Below, piece after piece: positions 54,099 to 62,200 of a DNA stretch of 64,000 nt. The DNA is taken from positions 4,712,001-4,776,000 of the forward strand of contig NZ_CP163525.1 in NCBI RefSeq assembly GCF_041080655.1, in the 5' to 3' direction. The first letter of the stretch is position 1. Every line of letters starts with the position of its first letter. This stretch comes from Streptomyces sp. CG4 (GTDB lineage Bacteria > Actinomycetota > Actinomycetes > Streptomycetales > Streptomycetaceae). The notes under the pieces are model-generated. The model worked only from the letters and a program-made list of their open reading frames with translations. It searched no databases and had not been told where the DNA came from. Made by a program: the position numbers and the translations under genes.

Positions 54099-54406
54099 CC
54101 CAGAGCAGCCCTCACGCCCATCGCGCCGGTGTGTCCTTCGAGGACCGCATGGCCACGGTGGACTTCCGTGTCGCGGAGCGCGCTCACATCGTGGTGGACA
54201 CCAGCGTGTGCCTGTCCTGCGAACTCCGCTCCTGTGTGCACGCCTGCCCCGCCGCGCTGTTCGTGCCCACGGACGACGGCGGGATCCTGTTCAACTACGA
54301 GCAGTGCTTCGAATGCGGCACCTGCTACCAGGTGTGCGACGCGCCCGGCGCGCTCAGCTGGACCTATCCCGAGGGCGGCCACGGGGTCGCCTTCCGGCAG
54401 GGGTGA
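54095..54406 (+). CDS. fixX: FixX-like ferredoxin
   Basis: A 103-residue ferredoxin. The Cys groups are CLSCELRSCVHACP and CFECGTCYQVCD. The first is degenerate compared with two-cluster ferredoxins, as in FixX, which binds one [4Fe-4S]. ATG 54095 overlaps the FixC-like stop, so the two form the two-subunit equivalent of mitochondrial ETF-QO. Confidence 0.92.
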   Translation: MTQSSPHAHRAGVSFEDRMATVDFRVAERAHIVVDTSVCLSCELRSCVHACPAALFVPTDDGGILFNYEQCFECGTCYQVCDAPGALSWTYPEGGHGVAFRQG

Positions 54407-55269
54407 GCGCCGTGCTCGTGGCCGCTGCTCTGCGCTGGACGGATCCGCGCGCGTCCGCGCACCCGCTGACGGGTGCGGCCCCGAGTGCGCCCTACGCGGC
54501 CGGGGCCTCCCCTGCCGACCGGTGCGCGCTGGAACACGCGCTACGGCTCGCCGAGCAGCTTGGCGGGCGTTGCCTGGCGGTGACCGTGGGGCCCGCGGGC
54601 GCCGAGGAGATGCTCCGCGAAGCCCTGGCCGCCGGCGTCGACGGGGCGCTGCGCATCGACGGCCCGGACGGCGACGAGGCGGCGACCGCGCACAGCCTGC
54701 TGGCCGGCCTCACGGCCCAGGGCCCGCTGCCGCAGGTGGTGGTGTGCGGGGACCGCTCACAGGACCGTGGCACCGGCGCCACGCCGGCTCTCCTGGCCGC
54801 GTCACTGGGGGCATCGCAGGCATTGGGGCTCACCGAACTGGCGGTCGACACCGAAACCACCGGTGGGGTACGACTGCGGGCGGTACGGCGGCTGGACGGC
54901 GGGCGCGCGGAGGAACTCCGCGTGCCGCTGCCCGCGGTGTGCTCGGTGGAGCCCGGCAGCGTACGACCGCGCAGGGCGGCACTCGCCGCGGTGCTCGCCG
55001 CTCGGCGGGCGGAGGTCGCCGTGGTCCGAGCGGGTGCGCGGGAGGGCGCCGGAGTGCGGGCAGGCCGGACGCGCCCTTACCGGCCGCGCCCGAAGGTCCT
55101 GTCCGCCCCCGACGGCAGCACCCGGGAACGGCTGCTTGCGCTCACCGGCGCCCTGACGCCGCCGCGCACCCCGCCCCGGGTGGTGACCCCGCCTTCCGCC
55201 GAGGAGGCGGCGGAACTGCTGCTCGCCCATCTGCGGGAGCACGGCGTGGACGTGGCGGGACAGAGGTAG
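54403..55269 (+). CDS. Mycofactocin-associated electron transfer flavoprotein beta subunit
   Basis: A 288-residue ETF beta-like protein. The AMP-site motif is DRGTGATPALLAASLGASQA. An additional basic/Gly stretch (AGAREGAGVRAGRTRPYRPRP) marks the C-terminal part. GTG 54403 overlaps the ferredoxin stop. The alpha and beta genes are separated by the FixC and FixX genes, an unusual interleaved order. The beta subunit is expected to form a heterodimer with the 51848-52777 product. Confidence 0.88.
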   Translation: MSAVLVAAALRWTDPRASAHPLTGAAPSAPYAAGASPADRCALEHALRLAEQLGGRCLAVTVGPAGAEEMLREALAAGVDGALRIDGPDGDEAATAHSLLAGLTAQGPLPQVVVCGDRSQDRGTGATPALLAASLGASQALGLTELAVDTETTGGVRLRAVRRLDGGRAEELRVPLPAVCSVEPGSVRPRRAALAAVLAARRAEVAVVRAGAREGAGVRAGRTRPYRPRPKVLSAPDGSTRERLLALTGALTPPRTPPRVVTPPSAEEAAELLLAHLREHGVDVAGQR

Positions 55270-55289
55270 CGGACGGGAGGGCAGCGGTT

Positions 55290-56096
55290 ATGGAGAGCAC
55301 GGATGAGGCCGGTGCGCGGCGCACGGCCGTCGTCACCGGCGCGGCACGCGGCATCGGCGCGGCCGTTGCGGGTCGGCTGGCCGCGGACGGCTGGCTGGTG
55401 GTGGCCGTGGACGTGTGCCGGGACCTGCCCGGCGTCGGCTACCGGCTGGGCACCGAGCAGGAGCTGAACGCGCTCGCGGGCCGGTGGCCGGACTCGGTGC
55501 TGCCCGTGGTCGCCGACGTGCGCGACCAGACGGCACTCGATGCGGCGGTGGAACTGGCGTGCGAACGGACCGGGCGGCTGCACGCCGCGGTGGCAGCGGC
55601 TGCGGTGATGGCCGGCGGACGGCCGCTGTGGGAGACCACCGACGCCGAGTGGGACGCCCTGTTCGACATCGGGGTGCGCGGAGTAGCCAACCTGGCCCGG
55701 GCCGCCGTACCCCGACTGCTGGCCGCGCCCGAGCCGCGCTCGGGCAGGTTCGTCGCCCTCGCCTCGGCCGCCGCCCACTACGGGCTGTGGCACCTGGCCG
55801 GGTACAACGCGGCCAAGCACGCGGTGGTGGGTCTGATCCGAGGTCTGGCCACCGACCTGCGCGGCACCGGCGTGACGGCCACCGCCGTCTCCCCCGGCTC
55901 CACCCGCACCCCCATGCTGCAGGCCAGCGCCAACCTGTACGGGCTTGCGGACACCGACGAGTTCGCCGGGCACCAGCTGCTGGAACGGCTGCTGGAGCCG
56001 GAGGAGGTCGCGGCGGCGGTCTGCTGGCTGTGCGGCGCAGAGGCGTCCGCACTCACCGGCACGGTCGTCCAGGCGGACGGAGGTTTCATGCCATGA
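55290..56096 (+). CDS. Mycofactocin-coupled SDR oxidoreductase
   Basis: A 268-residue short-chain dehydrogenase. The site is VVTGAARGIGAAVAGRLA, then an inserted segment CRDLPGVGYRLGTEQELNALAG typical of mycofactocin-type SDRs, which retain NAD(H) and cycle it with mycofactocin. The catalytic Ser and YNAAK (Tyr-Lys) are present in FVALASAAAHYGLWHLAGYNAAK. Family members oxidise alcohols such as carveol. ATG 55290 follows GGGAGGGC. It is the only classical dehydrogenase of the locus and the best candidate for the enzyme that uses the cofactor. Confidence 0.9.
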   Translation: MESTDEAGARRTAVVTGAARGIGAAVAGRLAADGWLVVAVDVCRDLPGVGYRLGTEQELNALAGRWPDSVLPVVADVRDQTALDAAVELACERTGRLHAAVAAAAVMAGGRPLWETTDAEWDALFDIGVRGVANLARAAVPRLLAAPEPRSGRFVALASAAAHYGLWHLAGYNAAKHAVVGLIRGLATDLRGTGVTATAVSPGSTRTPMLQASANLYGLADTDEFAGHQLLERLLEPEEVAAAVCWLCGAEASALTGTVVQADGGFMP

Positions 56097-57511
56097 GCAC
56101 ACCGAACCCCGAACCTTCCCCGACCGCTGCGGCGTTGTCGGCGGCACCGCTGCGCCTGGAGCCGGACCCGTCCCTCGGCCGCCTCGCCGACGGCAGCACG
56201 CTGCTGGGCGGCTCGCCCTACCGGGTGCTGCGGCTGACCGCGGCCGGCGCCCGCCTGGTGGAGGGATGGCTCGGCGGGAAGCCGGTACCCGGCACGCCCG
56301 CGGAGCGACGCCTGGCGGACCGGCTGATCACCGCCGGACTGGTGCATCCCCGGTACGCGGCGGGCCCGTTCACGGAGGCCGACGTCACCGCGGTGATACC
56401 GGTCCGCGACCGCCCCGAGGTGACACGGACCCTGCCGAGGCCGGCGGAACTCGCCGGGACGGTGGTGGTGGACGACGGCAGCGCGGTGCCGTTGCCCAGT
56501 GCCACAGTGCGGCATGCGGCCTCGCGCGGCCCGGCCGCCGCGCGCAACAGCGGCTGGCGGCTGGCCGATACGCGGCTGGTGGCGTTCCTGGACGCCGATG
56601 TCGTACCCGAACCCGGCTGGCTCCGAGCGTTGCTGCCGCACTTCGCGGACCCACGGGTGGCCGCGGTGGCGCCGCGCGTGCGCAGCCGTCCGGGCGCCAG
56701 CGCCCTGGAACGCTACGAGCAGGACCGCTCCCCGCTCGACCTGGGCCCGCTGCCGGCCGTTGTCCGACCCGGCAGCCGGGTGAGCTATGTCCCCACCGCC
56801 GCCCTGGTCGTACGGGTCTCGGCGCTGCGCGCGCTCGGCGGATTCGACGAGACGCTGCGCTACGGCGAGGACGTCGACCTGGTGTGGCGGCTGGCCGCCC
56901 GCGGGCATCTGGTGCGCTACGAGCCGGCCGGCGAGGTGGTGCACGAGCCTCGGTCCAGCTGGTCCGCGTGGGCCCGGCAGCGCTTCGACTACGGAACGTC
57001 GGCCGCGCCGCTGGCGCTGCGCCATCCGGCGGCGGCGGCCCCGGTGCGTGTGTCGCCGTGGACGCTGGCGTGCTGGGCCGCGGTCGGCGCCGGCCGCCCA
57101 GCCGCCGCCTCGGCCACGGCTCTGATCACCGCATCGCTGCTTCCGCGCAAGCTGCACCCCGTAGGGGTACCGGCCGAGAAGGCGGTGGCGCTGGCGCTGC
57201 GCGGTCATTGGGGAGCGGGCCGGATGTTCGCCGACGCGGTCACCCGCGCATGGTGGCCGGTGGCGGTTCCGGCCCTGGCCGCCTCCCGGCACGGGCGGCT
57301 GCTGCTGGCCGCCGCCTGGGCCCGCCATCTGACCGACTGGCGTGCGCAGCGCCCCGCGCTGCCGCTGGGCCAGTGGCTGCCAGCTCGTATCACCGACGAC
57401 CTTGCCTACGGCGCCGGCGTCTGGTGGGGCGCGCTGCGTCACCGCACCCTGGCGCCGCTGCTCCCGGACGTCCGGGAGTGGCCCGGTCGGGACGGTGTGC
57501 GCCGCGTATGA
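56093..57511 (+). CDS. mftF: Mycofactocin glycosyltransferase MftF
   Basis: A 472-residue GT2-family enzyme. The N-terminal PqqD-like part (LGGSPYRVLRLTAAGARLVEGWL) is followed by the GT-A domain (TVVVDDGSAVP, RGPAAARNSGW, VAFLDADVVPEPGWL, GGFDETLRYGEDVDLVWRLAARGH). The C-terminal region is hydrophobic and helical. MftF adds beta-1,4-glucose units to the cofactor. ATG 56093 overlaps the SDR stop. Confidence 0.94.
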   Translation: MSTPNPEPSPTAAALSAAPLRLEPDPSLGRLADGSTLLGGSPYRVLRLTAAGARLVEGWLGGKPVPGTPAERRLADRLITAGLVHPRYAAGPFTEADVTAVIPVRDRPEVTRTLPRPAELAGTVVVDDGSAVPLPSATVRHAASRGPAAARNSGWRLADTRLVAFLDADVVPEPGWLRALLPHFADPRVAAVAPRVRSRPGASALERYEQDRSPLDLGPLPAVVRPGSRVSYVPTAALVVRVSALRALGGFDETLRYGEDVDLVWRLAARGHLVRYEPAGEVVHEPRSSWSAWARQRFDYGTSAAPLALRHPAAAAPVRVSPWTLACWAAVGAGRPAAASATALITASLLPRKLHPVGVPAEKAVALALRGHWGAGRMFADAVTRAWWPVAVPALAASRHGRLLLAAAWARHLTDWRAQRPALPLGQWLPARITDDLAYGAGVWWGALRHRTLAPLLPDVREWPGRDGVRRV

Positions 57512-58224
57512 ACGGACCGCGCCGACTGGCCGAGCTGCCCTGGCCGGAGGTGGCGGCCATGGCCGGGCACTGCGTGCTGGCCGTTCCGGTGGGGTCGACC
57601 GAGCAGCACGGGCCGCATCTGCCGTTCACCGTGGACACGGACATCGCGCTGGCGCTGGCCGAGCACCTGGCGGCGTCCCGGGAGTGGGTGGTGCTGGCAC
57701 CGCCGGTGCACTACGGCTCCAGCGGCGAGCACGCGGGTTTCCCCGGCACTCTGTCGATCGGGCAGGAGGCCACCGAACTGCTGCTCGTCGAACTGGTCCG
57801 CTCCGCCGACGCGTTCGCGGCCGTCGCGTTCGTCTCGGCCCACGGCGGCAACGCCCGGCCGGTGCGACGGGCGGTGGCCCGGCTGCGCCACGAGGGACGC
57901 CGGGCCTACTTCTGGGAGCCGACCGGCGACCCCGCCGACAGCCACGCCGGCCGCAACGAGACGTCGGCGATGCTGGCCCTGCGGCCCGCCACAGTAGGCC
58001 TGGACCGGGCCGAGCCGGGCGACACCCGACCGCTGCCGGCCGTGCTGCCGGAACTGCGGCGCGGCGGATTGCGGGCGGTCACGGCCAACGGGGTGCTGGG
58101 GGATCCGAGGGGGGCGACCGCCGCCGCCGGACGGGATCTGCTCCGTGCGTGGGGGGAGGATCTGCTGATCGCGAGCACGCGGTGGAAGCCCGCGGCCGGC
58201 CCGGGCGCCGTCACAGGTTCTTGA
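57508..58224 (+). CDS. mftE: Mycofactocin peptidase MftE (creatininase family)
   Basis: A 238-residue metallohydrolase. Metal ligands are in VGSTEQHGPHLPFTVDTDIA (Glu, His, Asp), SSGEHAGFPGTLSIG, FVSAHGGNA and GRNETSAMLAL. MftE cleaves the modified peptide to release the Val-Tyr-derived dipeptide. ATG 57508 overlaps the mftF stop. It ends the operon and overlaps the convergent iminopeptidase gene by 14 bp at the 3' ends, with no room for an intergenic terminator. Confidence 0.94.
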   Translation: MNGPRRLAELPWPEVAAMAGHCVLAVPVGSTEQHGPHLPFTVDTDIALALAEHLAASREWVVLAPPVHYGSSGEHAGFPGTLSIGQEATELLLVELVRSADAFAAVAFVSAHGGNARPVRRAVARLRHEGRRAYFWEPTGDPADSHAGRNETSAMLALRPATVGLDRAEPGDTRPLPAVLPELRRGGLRAVTANGVLGDPRGATAAAGRDLLRAWGEDLLIASTRWKPAAGPGAVTGS

Positions 58225-59107
58225 GGTACTCCGTCATCACCTCCAGGAACGCCTCCGGCTCCTCCAGGTGCGGCAGGTGGCTGGAGTCCTCGAAAACCAC
58301 CCAGCGCACGTCGGGGATCAGCTCCTGGTACGGCCGTACCGTCTTGGGGGTCGCCTCGTCGTGGCGGCCGGACAGCACAAGCGTCGGTACGGCGATCTCC
58401 GGCAGGCAGTCCTCGACACCCCAGTCCTTCAGGGTGCCGATGACGTGGAACTCGCTGGGACCGTTCATGGTGTAGTACACCGTCGGGTCGTTGTAGACCT
58501 CGTAGAAGGAGGCCTGGTACTCGCGCGGCCACGGCTTCAGGCGGCAGACGTGCTTCTCGTAGAAGGGCGTCATCGCCTGGTAGTACTCCTCGCTGTCCGT
58601 GGTCCCGGCGGCCTCGTGACGCAGCAGGGTCTCGTTGACGCCGGGCGGGAGCTGGGCTCGGAGCACGGCCATTTCCTCCAGCCACAGCGGGTAGGAGGCG
58701 GGCGCGTTGGCGATGACGAGGCCGCGCAGGCCCGCGGGGCGGGCGGCTGCGTGCTTGGCCACCAGCAGCCCGCCCCAGGACTGGCCGAACAGCACATAGT
58801 TGTCGGCGATACCGAGGGAGGTGAGCAGGTTGTCGAGTTCGCCTAGAAACAGGTCAACGGTCCAGAAGTCCACGCCACGCCGAGGAAGATGGGTGGAGCC
58901 GCCGTTGCCGATCTGGTCGTAGTGGACCACGGGATGGCCCTGCTCGGCGAGCCGCGCGAGCGGCAGCAGGTAGTCGTGCGTGGACCCCGGGCCGCCGTGC
59001 ACCACGACGATCGGGGCCAGGCCCGAGCCGAGGTCCCCGGTGACGCGGTACCAGGTCTTGTACTCGCCGAACGGAACCGTTCCCTTGGCCCTCGGGGCCG
59101 GCGTCAT
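58211..59107 (-). CDS. Proline iminopeptidase-like alpha/beta hydrolase (VinJ-like)
   Basis: A 298-residue alpha/beta hydrolase. The catalytic Ser is in LFGQSWGGLLV, the Asp in SGRHDEATP and the His in DSSHLPHLEEP. HGGPGSTHDYLLPLARLAEQGHPVVHYDQIGNGGS is the proline-iminopeptidase signature. It is the second gene of a minus-strand pair after the PKS (113-bp gap). In vicenistatin biosynthesis VinJ removes a protecting alanine from the growing macrolactam chain, a role that fits here. It may instead be a general peptidase. ATG 59107 follows AGGTGAGGA. Confidence 0.85.
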   Translation of the reverse strand: MTPAPRAKGTVPFGEYKTWYRVTGDLGSGLAPIVVVHGGPGSTHDYLLPLARLAEQGHPVVHYDQIGNGGSTHLPRRGVDFWTVDLFLGELDNLLTSLGIADNYVLFGQSWGGLLVAKHAAARPAGLRGLVIANAPASYPLWLEEMAVLRAQLPPGVNETLLRHEAAGTTDSEEYYQAMTPFYEKHVCRLKPWPREYQASFYEVYNDPTVYYTMNGPSEFHVIGTLKDWGVEDCLPEIAVPTLVLSGRHDEATPKTVRPYQELIPDVRWVVFEDSSHLPHLEEPEAFLEVMTEYLKNL

Positions 59108-59220
59108 GTTCCTCACCTTCTCCGCTTTCTGTGTCGGCCTGGCAGCCGTCCATGCTGCCCAGGAAGTTTCCGAGGTTCCCTCCCGGGACCTCGGGGCGGG
59201 CCGCCGGGCCCGCACCGTCC

Positions 59221-62200
59221 CTAAAGCAGCCCTGAGAGCCACTCCTCCACCGTCTTCGCCGTCTGTTCCGCGTCCTCCTCCACGATGGTGAAGTGGTTGG
59301 CGGGCACCGAACGGTAGGTGTGCCGCGGGTGCCAGGGCCGGGCCCGCCAGGAGTCGTCGGTGTCCCCGGCGCCGGCGGGCAGGAAGCTGCGGTCGGCGCC
59401 GACGAACAGCACGGGCGTCTCGACGGCATCGAGGGAGAACTGCGGCAGCAGGTCGAAGTAGGCACGCATCGCGGACAGACCCGCCGCGTCGAACAACCCG
59501 TACTGCGAGTCGCGGTCGACCAGCGCGAGGGACATCTGCTCGAACACCTGCGCCTGCATACCGCCGCCCGACTCCTGCGTCACCACATAGGTGTCGACAA
59601 GCACAACACCGGCCGCAGGCCTGCCCAGTCGCTCCAGACGGGCCGCGGTCGCGTAGGCCAGGAGTCCGCCGGAAGAGTAGCCGAGCAGGACGAACGGCTC
59701 GCCCTCCGCCGCGTCCAGCACGGCGTCGGCCAGCACGGAGGTCAGCGCGTCCACCGAGGCGGGCAGATTCTCGCCGGGCTCGAAGCCCGGCGACGGCAGG
59801 CTCGCCAGGTACCGCACATCACGGAAGTGCGCGGCGAACCGGGCGTGCTGGTGGGTACCTCCCGTGGCCATGGGCGTACCGAGGCAGATCAGCCGTGGCC
59901 GGGCGGGACCGTCCGCCAGCCGTACCGGGCGCAGCGGGGCGATCAGGTCCTCGGAACCCTGGAACGTGGGCCGCAGGTCGGCAACCGCACGCAGCAGCCC
60001 GAACGCCTTCGTGGTCTCTCCGGCGAGAACCGTCCGGCGGAACAATCCGGTCACGGAATCCTCGTCGTCCCGGGCCACCGGGCCGCCCGACGCCGGGGAC
60101 GAGTCCTCGTACCGGTCCAGCAGCCGGCCGAGTGCGCGGGCCAGACCGGCCGGGGTCTTGCTGTCGAACACCGCCATCGACGGCAGGTCGAGGCCGAGTG
60201 CGCCGTTGAGCGCTCCGCGCAGCTCCATGGCGCTGAGCGAGTCCACACCCGCTTCCAGGAAGTCCCGCTCGGAGGCGATGGCATCCACAGAGGCGTGCCC
60301 CAGGACCCGGGCTGCGTGTTCCAGCACCAGTGCCAGCAGAGCCTCCTCCCGCCCGGCCGGCTCCAGGGCCGCGAGCCGCCCGCGCAGCGCCGACGGGTCC
60401 GCCTGTGCACGGGCACTGCGGCGCCGGCTGGTGGTGCGGACCAGGCCCTTGAACAGGACGGGCAGCTCATCGCCCGCGGAGCGCAGCGCGGCCGGGTCGA
60501 GGCGCATGGGGACGAGGGCGGGGGCGGGCAGGCCGCAAGCGGTGTCGAACAGCGCCAGTCCCTCCTGCGGGCCGAGCGCGTGCACCCCGCTGCCGCTCAG
60601 CCGGTCGATGTCGGCCTGGCTCAGCTCACCCGCCATACCCCCACCCCACAGACCCCACGCCAGGGACTGCGCAGGCAGACCAACCGCCTTACGGTGCACG
60701 GCAAGAGCATCCAGGAACGCGTTCGCCGCCGCGTAGTTGCCCTGCCCCGGATTACCCAGGGTCCCGGCCGCCGAAGAGAAGAGCACGAAGGCGGTGAGGT
60801 TCATGTCCGCGGTCAGCTCATGCAGGTTCAGGGCCGCGTCCACCTTCGGACGCAACACCTTGTCCACCCGCTCCGGAGTCAACGACCCGATGACACCGTC
60901 ATCCAGAACACCCGCCACATGGACCACAGCGGACAGATCAACACCCTCAAGGAGCGCGGCAAGTGCGTCGCGGTCGGCGACGTCGCAGGCCGCGACCGTC
61001 ACCTCGGCACCCAGCGCGGTCAGCTCCGCAGCCAACTCACCTGCTCCAGGCGCCTGTTCACCACGACGGCTGGTCAACAGCAGACGACGTACACCGTGCT
61101 CGGTGACCAGATGCCGGGCGAACAACCCACCCAGAGTGCCCGTCGCACCCGTCACCAGCACCATGCCCTCAGCCGAGAAGACCGACGCGGGCTGCGCCTC
61201 GTCGGCCTGCGCCACCGGAGTGCGCACGAGCCGGGCGCCGTACACGGCACCGCCCCGGACGACGACCTGCGACTCCCCCGACGCGAGCGCCAGGGACACT
61301 GCGGCGTCGCCGTCCTCGTCGACGTCGACGAGGACGAAGCGCTCCGGGTCCTCCGACTGGGCCGAGCGCACCAGTCCCCAAACGGCCGCACCCGCCAGGT
61401 CGTTGACGTCCTCACCCGGGAGCGCCACCGCACGGCGCGTTACGACCGCCAGCCGCCCGGCAGCCGACCGCAGCTCGGCGAGCGCCCGCTGCACCGCCGT
61501 CCGCACGGCGTCCGCATCCGTGCCCGCTTCAGTGCGGAGCACCACCACATCATCCGGCGCAGCCTCAGGCGAACGCACCTCGGGCAGCCGCACCCAGTCC
61601 AGCTGGAACAAGAACTCGTGGAACGCCGGCCGGGCCGCCGCCAGCTGGTCGGCCGACACCTCCCGGAGGACCAGCGAACCGACCGTGGCGACCGGACGGC
61701 CCTGCTCGTCGGCGACCTCCAGGGCGACGCCCTCGGTGCCCCGGCGGGAGAGCCGTACCCGGAGCCTGGCGGCACCGGTGGCGTGCAGGGAGACACCCGT
61801 CCACGCGAAGGGCAGACGCGTGGCCTCGGTGCCGCCCGCCAGCAGCCCGGTCGCGTGCAGGGCCGCGTCCAGCAGCGCCGGGTGCACCCCGAACCCGTCG
61901 ACACTCGTCTCCTCGGGCAGCGCGACCTCGGCGTAAATCTCCTCACCCGAACGCCAGGCCGCCGTCAACCCCTGAAACACCGGCCCGTACTCCAGACCCG
62001 CCTCCGCCAAACCCTCATACAGATCCCCGACATCCACCCGCTCCGCACCAGCCGGCGGCCACTGCACCAAATCGAAGGACGGCTCGGACCCGCTGGCGGA
62101 CAGCACACCGATCGCGTTCAGGGTCCACTGGACTTCGTCGGCGTCATCCGTGCGGGTGTACAGGCGGACCGTCCGACGCACCTCGGAGTCGTCCGGCCCG

